Shown: positions 12,201 through 23,403, numbered from the stretch's first letter. The stretch is DNA of 64,000 nucleotides from Biscogniauxia marginata (GCA_022695795.1 MU404135.1:124001-188000); one strand, 5' to 3'. A program made the numbers and translations. The notes: generated by a model from the letters alone, not told the origin.

Positions 12201-12698
12201 AGCCGGCTAGTGCTCCGATTCCAATACCATTAAGCAAGCAAAATAGCGTGGTCAAACAAACCTCGAAATGGGAGCAAGCGGTAGATGCCGCATGTGATGG
12301 GGTTGTGGATAGTATGCATCAAATCAGCATGGTAAGATACGATCCAGTATTCTGGATTACCACATTCTAATCACTAGTCACAGAAAATACTTGAGCATCT
12401 GAGAACTCGAGAGGAGAATCTTGAAAGCGTTCTTAGTGAGTACAAGCGCAACGGCACCAAAATAACTGCAAAATTGGCAACACGTCAGGACACAGAGCAT
12501 CTCTCTACGGCCCAGGTATTTTGCCAAATGTGCTCAGAAACCACAACCTTTTACAGAGAGGCGTCACACAACGTACTTATGATCCAAAACGATGCACGAG
12601 TTGGTGATCGCGGGGACGGCATCACCCAGTGGAGGAAACAAACAAAACAGATTGAACAGGCGATCCACACCGCCCGCCGGGCGGCAGGCAGCCTTTGA
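9227..12698 (+). CDS. Long intrinsically disordered, probably nuclear protein with C-terminal helical segment
   Basis: No family recognised. Exon 1 (9227-12331) is one open frame of 1035 codons. A 52-bp intron with GTAAGA donor, CTAAT branch and CACAG acceptor leads to exon 2 (12384-12698), giving 1139 aa. The first roughly 1030 residues are low-complexity: Ser, Pro, Lys/Arg and acidic blocks with many basic clusters (TRRGLRRRR, SQPKQKP, ESKRPKLDG) that look like nuclear localisation signals. Only the C-terminal stretch looks folded, starting around WEQAVDAACDGVVDSMHQI and running across the splice junction as MKILEHLRTREENLESVLSEY and an EHLSTAQVF segment, likely alpha-helical or coiled coil. 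This layout recalls chromosome-axis or chromatin scaffold proteins, but that is only an analogy. Start choice: the ATG at 9227 is the first in frame; one at 9254 is also possible. Confidence 0.8.
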
Positions 12699-13065
12699 AT
12701 GGGGCTTTCATATTTGCTATTAGTAGACTATGTTGACTATTTATTGCTTGTGCTATTCGTGAGATCAGGTGTACGGAAGGAATTGTTATAATAATGTGGT
12801 CCGGGTGTCGATCAACGAATGCTAAACTACATGTAGTGCTTAGATACCATAAAGACCAACACCCCCGGGCCCCCTGTTAATTCTTACATGTGTTTTAGGA
12901 TGTTGTGACTCTATTAATATATTGTTATATATTGTTAAGATAATCAGTGGCCTTGTCATTTCCATATCTAGTTATTGCGGACTATATTACCTATCTACTA
13001 CATATTTCGTTTCTGCGTTCCCCTTAGAGAGCAAACACTAATAGCACTTCGGAAACATCGCCCCA
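12699..13065. other. Short AT-rich spacer, no gene seen
   Basis: 367 bp after the disordered-protein gene, with a TATTGTTATATATTGTTA stretch near 12918. Nothing else is recognisable. It marks the change from housekeeping genes to the accessory cluster. Confidence 0.5.
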
Positions 13066-13398
13066 ATGTCAATCAGCATGGATTCGCCCTACGAAATTAT
13101 TTACTACACAGGCCTTCCAGGACGTGGGGAACATATCCGACTAATCCTGGAGGAAGCTGGCGTATCGTACAGAGACACTTCATCTCTCCCTATGGGTAAG
13201 TGCCGCGAGGCTATCACGACTTACCTCGGTAACGACTACTTGAGCGAACAAGGAAATCCGGCCTATTACACCCCTCCCCTTTTCAAGCGTGACAACCTTA
13301 TTATCTCTCAAACTAGCAATATCTTTATGTACCTTGGTCCTAAGCTCGGACTTTCGGTTTTAGCCCTAGATTCAGGGAGACAATTACCTTATGTTTAG
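13066..13398 (+). pseudogene. Truncated glutathione S-transferase-like gene (N-terminal domain only)
   Basis: The 110 residues carry a thioredoxin-fold GST start: YEIIYYTGLPGRGEHIRLILE, then the conserved LIISQTSNIFMYLG near residues 79-92 and PKLGL. After PKLGL similarity stops and the frame ends about 14 residues later. Family members of this fungal type are about 230-260 aa with an all-helical C-terminal domain, and I find no C-terminal domain before the neighbouring gene's 3' end at 13472. The most likely reading is a decayed or truncated copy. A free-standing thioredoxin-fold protein is possible. A GTAAGT string at 13196 is not needed as a splice site because conserved sequence runs through it. 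Confidence 0.65.
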
Positions 13399-13471
13399 CT
13401 ATTTATATTCGTAACTAGACTAATATACTGACTTGATTGTATATACATAAGCAACTGCTTAAACTTGACGC

Positions 13472-16400
13472 CTACACGAGCTGCCAGTTCTCTAGACACT
13501 TCCGCAAGATGCCGCTTTGCACGAGATCGAACCCCTGATTGATCGTCTCCGAGCGCCGTGCCGTGGCCCGGGTCTCGAACTTGAGGCCGCTCCGCCCCGC
13601 CAAGTCGTTGTCGTATTTCTCGGCGTAGAAGTCGAGAAGCTTGATAGTCGGGTTCTTCTTCGGGTCCTGCTCGCCCTCGCGCAGCCGCCGGACCCACTCG
13701 CGCTGGGGCACTGTCTCGAACTGCAACCCGGCGGCCTTCAGGGCTGGAAGCAGGTCATCGGACCAGGAGAACAGCGTCGGGTTTAGCACGTGATAGACCT
13801 CTTCGCAGTCGTTCGAGGGCGTGCCGTCCGAGTTGGGCGCCAGGCCCGAGAGCTCGAGGATGGCCGCGGCGCATTTATCGACCGGTAGCCATGAAGGAGT
13901 CTGGGAGATCGTACGTCAGTCAGCCTAAGATTGTCACCATAGATCAAAGACAGGAGAAACCCTTACCTCGTCTAGGGTCGGCAGTGCCCCTATTGTGCTC
14001 GCGCTCCGTATCATCAAGGGTATGGCTTCGGTAGAATTCCACAGTCCGTGACGGGAGTCTCCCATGAGCTGCCCCGTCCTCAATACCCTCGCAACCATCC
14101 CCGTCTTCTTCGCTGCTGCTCTCAGGATATGTTCTGTGACAAACTTTGATCTCGCATACCCCATGTTCTGCGCATGGTTCAAGTCTTCGACGTGAGCCTC
14201 GCGGATCGTGGCCGGGACCGGCGTCCCCGCCGCGGATGATATCGACGACACGAAGAAGAGCTTTGCTGGGGTCTGGAAAGGCACACCGAGGCAGAGCCTG
14301 ATGAGGTTGTGCACGCCGGCGATGTGGGAGCGCTCGAAACTGCCGAGGCCGACGTTGAAGTTCACCATCCAGGCGCTGTGGATGACCGTGGTGAGGGACG
14401 ATTGTATGGTATTGTATGTGGTATCATCAAGGCCGAGTGTTTCCTGGCTAAAGTCGCTGGGTAGAGCAATGATCTTTTCTGTGGGAATTCCTTGGAGTAC
14501 GCGGCGGTATTCAAGGCTGGAAAGGACACGAGAGTGGGCTTCGTCTTTCGAAGTTGCTCGGACTAAGCAATACACCTTTTTGATATTCGGCTGTGATACG
14601 ATCTGAGATAATATATGCGCCCCAAGAGAGCCGGTGGTACCCGTGAGAAGCTAATGGCTTATATTAGCTATCAACGTGGAAGATAGACAAGCAGTGGGGA
14701 ACTTACGACTATTTCACCATCTGTCACCTTGTCACCAGGGGTAAACTTTGGGAAGTCGGAATATTTCGAGATCAAGTCAGACATCAGTGCCGTCTCATCT
14801 GCTTGGAGAAGTCCTTCCCCGGTCCTCAGAGAGTAGAGATATGCTGCGAGTTTTCGAACCGAGGGATACTCAAAGATAACGTTGTTGCCGAGTATCGTCT
14901 CACCAATATCAATCTCTCGCATGATCTTAGCTCGCGCTGCCACAGCCTGAAGGCTATCGGTACCGCAATCAAAAAAGTCGGCATCTTCACTCAGGCCTTT
15001 TACTCCGACTTTGTTCGTGAAAATGCCTAGTAAGTATTCGACAAGCCCCGGCTGGTCTAGGACCTTCCGGGCGCCATCACGGGCATCATCATGCGTCTCG
15101 AACCGTATGTATATCTCCTCAATAATTTTCTCAAATGCCTTGTAGGCGGCCGCTCGGATAACTGTTCCCTTATCCGTTCGCGGGTAAGATGTGCCATGGT
15201 CAAGAATCTCCACCATGTCGGCCGAGATCTGGCCGAACTTCTCGGCCGCTTCGTTGCCAACGTGGATTACCGGGAGCAACTCGTTTAATATTTCTTCCTT
15301 ACTGAGGCCTCGCGATTTCTCGCTTGGAAATATGAGCAGGCCTGGGAAGGCCTTACCGACCCCGAAGATGAGCGCTTCCTCGACTAGCTCATGCTGCCTG
15401 AGACGATGTTCGAAGGGGATAGGCAACACCTTCTCTCCGTTCACGAGCGTGACACGATCATCTAAGCGTCCGATGTACCTCCAGGCGTTAGGTATGGAAG
15501 CATGAGGGACAAAAGTGTCCCTCGTATGATAGGAGTTAGGGGGGTCGTCTGAATTGGACATAACTTTCGTTGGTAGGCCATCTAGGACAACGCACTCGTA
15601 TAATCCTTCGCCGATAGGCACAAACTGAAGATACGGAGCGGTCTTGGGGAAAGGTCGCATGTAGTTCCATGCTTTGTCGTCCTTGTCCCTAAAGGACGTC
15701 ATGAGCTGACCCATCTCGGTGCTGGAATTTGTTAGCTTCTGGCCTCTGTTGAAGAGGGTTAATGTTACTCACGCGCCATAGTGTCCTACGAGGTACACAC
15801 CTGCATCCACGAGTTTATCACCTAGCTCGTCTGGACAGCTGCTACCACCGAACAGGACGAGTTTACACTTTTTCATAGTTTCCATGCCTTGCTCACTCTC
15901 CGCAAGCACCTTGATGGAGTAAGGTACACAATGGAGACTTTCAGGGCCGAACTGTTCCATCCCGCTCACCAAGTGATCGTGGGTCATAGGCAAGGAAGCG
16001 TCGAAGAAAGCCGTCGTCACTGAATAGGTAATTCCCCGGAAGAAGGTCGCTAAGCCGTGGTTGTGATACAGTGGCAAGGTCACATACGCCCTCATACCAC
16101 TCCCGACTGAGTAGTTCGTGAGACAAGCTCGGTGGCTTTGATATATCGGTTTTGGGAGCCCAGTTGAGCCTGAAGAATGGACAATGAAAGCAATTTGCTG
16201 CGCCTCGTTCTTGATTTCTACCGGCCGCTTAAATCGTATGCCACTCGAGCCCGGTCTTGTGTAAGTGGTGCTACTCAGCATTTGAAACTGAGTGATTTCA
16301 TAATGCTCAGCAAATTGGTTGACCACGGTCAAATTATTTGCCGCAGTAACTATCTTGCGGCAGCGCGTTGCTTTGAGAAGAGCAATGTAAGCCTCCACAG

Positions 16401-16839
16401 ATAGACGTGTTGAAAGGAAGAGTACGGTGAACCCAATTCGGGTTAAAGCAAGCATGGTCACGATGTAATCCAAGTTTGAGGGGCCGAGAATAGCCACTAC
16501 TTCGGTTTCATCTCCTTCGCCCTATTCAGCCTTGTTAGTTGAGTTTTATTCAGCGATACAGAATCCGCTTAGCTCTTATAAGACACATACCTCATGGACC
16601 AAACCAGATCGGACATACTGCTTTGCAGCCTCGTCTGCGAAGCTGTCAAGCTCCTTGGCAGTGTAAGAGACATAAATTCCATCTTTGCCGGGATATGCAA
16701 GTAAAGATTTGAAGGGGACGATAGTTGCGCGGTTGACGATCAAGTCATTAATACTATCAATGGAAGTGCTTTCAACGTGCTCAGCCGAATTTGGGCTGTT
16801 GACGTTTACGTTCACTTGTGTCGTGGCCGTTAAAGACAT
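13472..16839 (-). CDS. NRPS-like adenylate-forming carboxylate reductase (A-T-R)
   Basis: Predicted to activate a carboxylic acid as acyl-AMP, load it on a phosphopantetheine arm and release it by NADPH reduction as aldehyde or alcohol. Exons: 16839-16591, 16521-15773, 15721-14707, 14650-13967 and 13900-13472; all donors and acceptors are canonical and phases give 1041 aa, normal for A-T-R enzymes. Adenylation motifs: VHSSGSTGLPKPI (A3), YGATEMG across the second junction (A5), YIGRLDDRV (A7/A8 region) and the A10 lysine in RTDKGTVIR. The carrier domain has FFDCGTDSLQ (phosphopantetheine Ser near residue 587). The reductase domain starts at about 672 with LLTGTTGSLGAHI and has the catalytic-type GYARSKFV (Tyr-x3-Lys). 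The lysine-pathway Lys2 reductase is an alternative class, but the length and lack of its N-terminal extension favour a secondary-metabolism enzyme. The acid substrate cannot be told. It is divergent from the transporter at 17592. Confidence 0.92.
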
Positions 16840-16975
16840 TGTGACAAACTTCCTATGGGCTGCATATGAGTATAACGTTACATGAATTCTGATCAACTAT
16901 AGAATAAATACTTTACAATCATGTTCAGAATGGTACTTCATAATCAAGATAAGTGTTGCAGTTATGGACATACCA

Positions 16976-16998
16976 GTTCGGGTATTCAGCAACCGAAC
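16976..16998. promoter_or_regulatory. GTTCGG-N11-CCGAAC inverted repeat (Gal4-type CGG-N11-CCG)
   Basis: Perfect 6-bp arms, GTTCGG at 16976-16981 and CCGAAC at 16993-16998, separated by 11 bases. CGG-N11-CCG is the spacing bound by Gal4-type Zn2Cys6 dimers. The cluster's own Zn2Cys6 regulator (25025-28052) is a natural candidate, but that is inference. Confidence 0.5.
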
Positions 16999-17351
16999 GT
17001 GTCTAACGTTCAATAGATCTAGTAGTTGGCTTGAGGTCGGAAAAGCACGTTCCCGGTTGAAGCAATTTTCGGATATTGCATGATGTCGGAAACCTCAAGG
17101 AAAAGCATGATAGCAGCGTAGTAACCATCCTGGGAGGAGGGGGTCATACCCGAGCCGCTTTTCAGGATCACGCATTCTGTCTTTTCCTCGGATAACCTCC
17201 ATAAACAGATAAGGTCGAACCATTCAGATGTGACACCCGGCTGGCTGAGCTAATGTAATTGACGTGCCCGGACCCTTCGCTTGGGGGAACCTAGTAATAT
17301 GATGGCCAGGGGTGTCAACACCAAGCTAAGACTTGGCTAAGACCGGGATTT

Positions 17352-17364
17352 GCGGGGTCCCCGC
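17352..17364. promoter_or_regulatory. GCGGGG-T-CCCCGC palindrome, two CreA-like sites
   Basis: Each arm fits SYGGRG, the published consensus for the carbon catabolite repressor CreA/CRE1. It lies about 230 bp upstream of the transporter ATG and about 510 bp upstream of the reductase ATG. Two facing sites are the arrangement usually considered functional. A Zn2Cys6 or C2H2 site of another factor is an alternative. Confidence 0.5.
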
Positions 17365-17591
17365 GTCTTAGTTTATAAGTCGATCTCCATCAGACTAGTT
17401 ACTGAACCACTTAACTTGGAAAAGGCATAGGCTGTACAATCCAAGTAAGATCAGCCCTGTCACTTCAAATTCAGCTTCGGGCCATTGGGTCGTGCCAAGG
17501 CAATACTCCCAAGGTTGATAAATATCTTATCTCCAGCCCTCCTTTGTTCACAATAACTATCTTCGCGAAACCACTTTCGCCAACTTTCAAT

Positions 17592-19496
17592 ATGGATACT
17601 CCTGTTTATAATGAGAAAAGTGGCAAGCCTGGCCATGTCGAGCAAGCTGGGGAAGAAGTCTCGATCAAGGGAGCCCAGGCGCGAGTCGACCAATTTGGCG
17701 CTCATGCTAAGACCGACCCTGCAGAGATCAAGCTGGTGAAGAAGCTGGATCTCTACATCCTCGTAAGGATATTCACTTTGCATAGTCTCGAGCCAGCATG
17801 CTCATTCTACGCGCGAGCTTGGCAGTATCTAACAAGTTTTCCATGCTAGCCAATCTTATGGTTAATGTACTTCTTCAACTTCCTCGACAGAAACGCCATG
17901 ATCAACGGCAAGCTCGATGGCCTCGACAAGGACCTTCACATGAAGGGATATGAATACAACACATGTGTCTCTATTCTTTTCGTTGGATACCTCTGTGGAC
18001 AGGTTAGCCTACTCGATCCTTTGTCTTCTTTCTTCGCTTGAAATGGGGGTTGCTTTTCCTGAACTGTAGTCCGCCTGCGATGACCTTGAAAACTACTAGC
18101 ACAACCAATACTAATATAACGTCTGGAGTCAGGTCCCCTCCAACATGCTATTGAATAGAGTTCGTCCTTCTCTGTTTATGGCAGGTATTTTTTCCCGGCT
18201 AGGAATTAGAAGACACATTTGGTGACGTGTAACTGCATAGGGTTCATGACTGCTTGGTCTATCGTTACACTATGTACCTTTCTAGTGCACGACTATAAGA
18301 CCATGTTAGTATCGCGCCTCATTCTGGGAATTGTGGAATCTCCGGTAAGACGCTAGACGCGAATGAGGTTCGCAGGAGCTAAATACGTTGCCAGTTCTAC
18401 CCAGGGGCACTCTACATGCTGAGCATGTTCTACACAAGAAAGGAAATAGCCACGCGGATGTCCGTCTTCTATACTGGCAACATGGCAGCCAGTGCTTTTT
18501 CAGGTTTGATATCTGCTCCGGTTTTCTCAGGTCTGGGAGGCCGCCGTGGGCTTGCCGGGTGGCAATGGTAGGAAAGACTATATAATTTACCGACGAGTTC
18601 GAAATTATTACTGATCTGGATTCTCAGGCTGTTCATTATCCAGGGCGCATTTTCGCTTGTGATTGCGCTTTCGGGGTTCTTTCTGCTACCGGATTCGCCC
18701 CTGAAGACGCGCTGGCTTTCCCCAGAGGAACGGCAATTAGCACACGATCGTATTGTTCAAGATACGACTGGAAGACGAGACGGCACGACTAGCGTCATGA
18801 AAGGGTTACGAGAGGCTGTCCTCGATTGGCGAACTTGGGTGTTTTGCCTGATGGATAACTTGCACCTCAGCGCCAACGGCTTCAAGAACTTTCTACCGAC
18901 TGTGGTCAAGAGCCTTGGTGTGAGCACCACAGTTGCCCTCGTCCTTACGTGTCCACCCTACATATTTGCCGCATTTATGTCCATCTTAGTTTCGTGGTCC
19001 AGTGGACACTTCAACGAGCGGACATGGCATACAACCATCTCCAAAGCGATCGCCATTGCTGGTTTTGCTATTAGCATGTCGACGTACAATTTCGGAGCCC
19101 GATACTTCGGAATCATGCTGTTTGTTGGTGCCACATATGGTGTTAATAATATCATATTGGGCTGGACGTCGAGTGTTCTTGGGCAATCAGACGAAAAGAA
19201 GGCCGTTGCGATTGCAATGTGTAACACATTTGGTAACCTCGCTTCGGTCTATACTCCGTACACATTCCCGGGTAAGCTTCTCTAGGGGTTGTCGTAAGCG
19301 CCTTTATTATGGCTACTGACTGATTCTGATTCTTGTAGACTCTGATGCTCCACAGTTCAGGAAAGCCATGTCAGGAGCTATTGGGTTTTCGGCGGGAGTT
19401 ATCATCTGCGCGTGGGTTATGCGGATCGCCCTCATAAGACTAAATAAGAGACTGCGGCAAGCAGACCCCTCAGCCTCGAACTTTTATGTATATTAA
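17592..19496 (+). CDS. MFS transporter, Dal5-like anion:cation symporter family
   Basis: Plasma-membrane permease; relatives carry organic anions such as allantoate, nicotinate, pantothenate, tartrate or sugar acids. Exons: 17592-17762, 17850-18002, 18133-18184, 18241-18344, 18395-18567, 18628-19271 and 19339-19496; phases agree and give 484 aa, normal for the family. Family hallmarks: WLMYFFNFLDRNAMINGKLDG in the first membrane helix region, LVSRLILGIVESPFYPGALYM across an intron, SMFYTRKEIATR, and FIIQGAFSLVIALSGFFLLPD in helix 6. A hydrophilic loop before WRTWVFCLMDN separates the two six-helix halves. Its place beside an acid-sugar dehydratase and aldolase suggests import of an anionic sugar or carboxylic acid. 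Substrate is not predictable from sequence. Confidence 0.93.
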
Positions 19497-19838
19497 TACT
19501 CCCACTGAAATGAGACGTCTGGAATTCACGGGATGATAATGATGGATTATGAACTTGGTAAATTGGATATCGCGGTATATAGCGGGGGATCCTTTTGGAT
19601 ATTTACATTCATTATAAGAAACATAATACCGAGCCTAGTTTGATGATTAGAAGTTTTCACCGTCAATAAATATAATATCATCTCACATATCTATAAATCA
19701 CGATTGTCAAAGCTGCCTCCTAAGTTAACGACATGGGCGGCAATGCCCGGCTCGGTGTTGAGGATGTGGAGCAACGAGCCGGGGTATATTTTCAAACGGT
19801 GACCTCACAAGGTAATTGTATAGTTGCTTGTATGTGAC
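19497..19838. other. Convergent 3' spacer
   Basis: 342 bp between the converging ends of the transporter and the aldolase. AT-rich with AATAAATATAATATC near 19664, presumably 3' UTR and polyadenylation signals. No gene. Confidence 0.5.
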
Positions 19839-20913
19839 TTAACTATCGGACATTGCCTTCATGACGTCTGTCCACTCGTCCCATGCACCGTCAGGAATCT
19901 TGCCCCTAAGAGGTACTCGTCCACCTTCAAGCGTGCCCAACCCTACGACGCGGTATATGCCCTCTCGGATTCCCAAGACTCCCCAACGCCCAATATACTC
20001 CTCCGCGCTACTAACCTTGTGCTGGAGAATCCTAGCTTCCCTGATCGCATCATCATCAAGTAGTTTCTTACTGACCGTCTCAAACAGGCGTACCACGGTC
20101 TTAGGGAAGATTGCGGCCAACCCATCTATTACTCCAGCTGCGTTGAAGACAACAATCGGGCCTAGTTGCTGGCCGAATCCACTAAAGACACGGAAATTCT
20201 CGGGGTTGACTCGAGGCGATGATGACACTTGTACGTGATGGGAAACATTGCCGTGGGACCTAGTTTTGTCAGCCTTTTACTCTCCGTTCTAGCGTTCAAT
20301 GATACTTACATCTTACAACCGACAATGTTTGGGTGTTGGGCGAGTTTTTCGTATGTTTCCGGCGCTACCACCAGTCCATTCGAGACGCCAGGGTAGTTAT
20401 ATCTAGATTAGAATTAGTTTCTTCTTTTCTGCATACATATTTATTAGTCGGAATTGCCTTTACCACATACATTAGAATTGGAATCGTGCTCCTGTCCGCA
20501 ACGATCGTATACCACTCCACCAGACCGGCCTGTGATGCGGCCCCACCAAAGTATCCTGGCGCGAGCACCAAGCCCCATTGTGCTCCAGCATCTTTCGAGT
20601 CCTGTAACCACTCCAACGCTTCGTCTACAGCGTTGACCAGCACCCCGGCCATGATGGGATAGTCGGGAAACCCGGCATCGTCGAGCGACTTGCGCACTCC
20701 AGACACGAGATCACGTCGTTCTGAGCGCGAAAGATGGATCGCTTCGCCGGTAGAACCGAGCAACACCAGCCCGTGAATTCCGTTTTTAGCTAAAAACACG
20801 CTATGTTCTCCTTGTGTTGCGACATCGATCTCGGGCTGATATGCGCCTTTCGCGATTGGTTTGAAGAACGTAGGGGACGGCACGTACACACCGGGTGGCG
20901 GGACTCGAACCAT
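19839..20913 (-). CDS. DapA-family class I aldolase (2-keto-3-deoxy sugar acid or hydroxy-oxoglutarate type)
   Basis: Schiff-base lyase of the dihydrodipicolinate synthase/N-acetylneuraminate lyase superfamily; fungal members such as the galacturonate-pathway GaaC split 2-keto-3-deoxy acids into pyruvate and an aldehyde. Exons: 20913-20471, 20402-20310 and 20259-19839, giving 318 aa, the usual size. The first donor is GTATGT directly after CTAAT; splicing there restores ILIYNYPGVSNGL. Key residues: GSTGEAIHLSRSER (the family's carboxylate-binding loop), catalytic Tyr149 in YNYPG, and Schiff-base Lys178 in NIVGCKMSHGN. The second intron separates Lys178 from the conserved glycine-containing loop. 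It is divergent from the aldo-keto reductase. Biosynthetic DHDPS is unlikely because ascomycetes make lysine by the aminoadipate route. Confidence 0.92.
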
Positions 20914-21337
20914 CTTGATGATTTATATCTAGTTACGCTATAGAGCAGTGCAAAGTGGTAAGACAAGATATGTAGAATTAATCTTCAAGTTAGAGACCTT
21001 TCATCAATATAGCTCGGGTATATTAGAGTGAGGTTGATGCGGGGCTTCGGCTATGTGGGGAGTATAGCTCGTGCTCAACTACCCCGAGATTTGGAGAAAT
21101 CCACACTTAGAACTTCACTCATCGGAAAACTGCCTTCGGGATGACGAGAGTTCTCCGAGAGTCGGAGTGCTTCTCCAGCTATCTTTTGAATGTACTTTGA
21201 TACTTAGCGTGGCTTTCAATTTAGTCATCGAGCTAGGGGTCGTTTAAGTACCCTATAGATCTCGTAGCACTTTCGCTCGAAACATCTAACAACGGAACTT
21301 TGCTATTTCTCATACAAAAGTGAAGAAACAACAAGCT
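20914..21337. promoter_or_regulatory. Divergent promoter of aldolase and aldo-keto reductase
   Basis: 424 bp. It contains two CreA-like sites, GCGGGG at 21039-21044 and GTGGGG at 21055-21060, and an everted CCG-N5-CGG near 21158-21168 that could bind a Zn2Cys6 dimer. The shared promoter implies co-expression of the two enzymes. Confidence 0.55.
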
Positions 21338-22747
21338 ATGGCGGTCCCATCATTCAAGTTGAACTCTGGGTATTCGATCCCAGCTATTGGGCTGGGAACT
21401 TGGGTGGGTCTTTCTAAGTATATAAACCGTGCCTCGCTTCGTATATTCGTATTAACTTCGTATGGATATATAGCAATCTCAGCCGAACGAAGTTGCTGTA
21501 GCTGTTGAGAGTGCCCTTAAGGCAGGCTATAGACATATCGATGCTGCAGCGGTATATGACAATGAGGACGAAGTTGGCAGAGGCATCAAAGCATCTGGGA
21601 TCAGACGGTCGGAGATATTTGTGGGTTATCTTAGTCTACTAATACTTGAGCATGCTGACTTGGGCCAGGTAACTTCCAAACTTTGGAATACGCATCACAA
21701 GCCAGAGGATGTAGAGACTGCTGTTGATATAACGCTAAAAGATCTTCAACTGGACTATCTAGACCTTTACCTGGTGAGTATTGCCGCTTACCAGTACTTA
21801 TCAGCAGGAAAACACCTTTATTAAACCATGATAGATCCACTGGCCAGTGGCATTCCAGAAAGGAGCAACAAACCAAGAACGAGCTCCTATCAACCCAGAG
21901 AACGAACAGGTACACGTCATCGATGTCCCTATCGCGGATACGTGGAAAGCGATGGAGGCCCTGGTCAAGAAGGGCAAGATCCGGACTATTGGTGTGAGCA
22001 ACTTCACCCAAGCGAAAATCGAGGAACTTTGGAAAACGTAAGCAACCCAGTCTTGTATTGTGGATATTTGAATCTAACAAAATACCTTTTAGAGCAGAGA
22101 TCAAACCCGCCGTAAACCAGATTGAGGCACACCCATATTTCCAGCAGCCGTCCTTCCTGGAGTGGATGAAGAACAACGTATGTGGAACTATGAGCTGACC
22201 GTTTAATTCGACGTTTGTTGTCTAATCAGACATTAGGATATCGTTGTGGAAGCGTACAGCCCTCTTGGGAACAATATCTATAATCTACCGAGGTAAGCTT
22301 GTTGCACAGGGTGTAGTGTAGGGCTGACGCTTCTTCAAAGAGCGGTGGATGACACAAAAATACTAGAGATTGCGAACCGCTTGGGTAAGCAGCCGGCCCA
22401 AGTATTGATCAATTGGGCTCTCCAAAGAGGTACCGTGGTCCTTCCCAAGAGTGTCACCACTGAGCGTATCGCGGCCAATTTTGAGAGTAAGTGCCTATGT
22501 AGACCCTATCTATGTACCATATTACACGTAAGGTTGATGATATGTGGTTTTAGCTTTCGAGATCCCGAAGGATGATATGGACGCGATTAACTCGCTAGAC
22601 AAGAACCACCGGTACAACTTCCCAGCAAGACTCGGTGTCAACATTTTTGGCGAGAAAACTGAGGAAGAACTTCGCCGCAGTGTTGAGGATTGGAAGGCAG
22701 CCCAGAGAAAGCTGAAAGAAGCAGTGAAGAATGCTGCTAAGGGATAG
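21338..22747 (+). CDS. Aldo-keto reductase (NADPH-dependent, Gcy1/xylose-reductase-like)
   Basis: Cytosolic (alpha/beta)8-barrel oxidoreductase that reduces aldehydes or sugars to alcohols. Eight exons: 21338-21403, 21474-21620, 21669-21773, 21835-22037, 22093-22177, 22237-22292, 22341-22486 and 22554-22747; total 333 aa. The catalytic tetrad is intact: Asp45 and Tyr50 in [11 protein letters not shown], Lys75 in VTSKLWN, His108 in [22 protein letters not shown] carries the Lys-Ser-x4-Arg phosphate-binding residues that favour NADPH. Fungal galacturonate metabolism uses two reductases of this superfamily, one on the uronate and one on glyceraldehyde, so either role fits here. The ATG at 21338 gives the normal family N-terminus. 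Confidence 0.94.
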
Positions 22748-23403
22748 GGAAATCGTAATGACGATGGACCTACGCTTATGAATGGATTACTACCGAATCT
22801 AGGCTATCATCTTCTCTCAGTCACATCAAGTATATAACAAAATGTTAATGTCCAATAGATTGCCATTTGCTGAGTTTACAGCTTCGTAGGTGTATATTTT
22901 TACTCCTCTACCAGGGTGACAACAACGCGGATGGCTATGACGGTATGGAGAGGCAGTAGGGGCCGTCATGGAGAGAAATCTAAGTAAGTATAGTAGAACA
23001 TAGGAGAGGTTGGTGGGGTAGACCTGGCAACAAGGCAGGTGCGGGGATAGTCTAGACATGTACAGAGTATAGGTAATTGAGTCAACCTGTATCACTATGG
23101 TAGGAACAAATCAGGTTCGACAGAGACTTGCATCGGTAGCTACTCATCCAATCAGATCGAAATCCGGACCAGAAATGGAATTGCAACCCCACTTGCGGAG
23201 TTGTATACCTACGATTCCGACGACTCCACATCCACCTACCCCATTTCCCCTCCCCCGCGGGGAACCCGACTGCTATCATTATGTCGATAGCTTACAAAAC
23301 AAACGTACTAATAACTGGACTTACTGACCTCGGATTAGGTCTTGCTCAAATTATTTCTAGACCAAAAACAAAACAGAAAAAAAAGAACTCTTAAGACGCA
23401 ATT
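22748..23403. promoter_or_regulatory. Spacer and dehydratase promoter
   Basis: 656 bp between the aldo-keto reductase stop and the dehydratase ATG on the same strand. The CreA-like palindrome at 23253-23262 is about 140 bp upstream of the dehydratase start. No gene seen. Confidence 0.5.
23253..23262. promoter_or_regulatory. CCCCGCGGGG palindrome (overlapping CreA-like sites)
   Basis: Perfect 10-bp palindrome containing GCGGGG on both strands, each matching SYGGRG. It lies 142 bp upstream of the dehydratase ATG. Confidence 0.5.

Larger units (their letters stand above)
16840..17591. promoter_or_regulatory. Divergent promoter of the A-T-R reductase and MFS transporter
   Basis: 752 bp between two divergent starts. 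It holds a CGG-N11-CCG inverted repeat near the reductase and a CreA-like palindrome near the transporter, each listed separately. The position suggests joint control of both genes. Confidence 0.65.

Noticed and set aside
13196..13201. GTAAGT string inside the GST-like gene as a splice donor
   Set aside because: Recognisable GST sequence continues through it in frame, so no intron is needed.
19778..19783. CCGGGG, another CreA-like match
   Set aside because: Located between two convergent 3' ends, so not in a promoter position.
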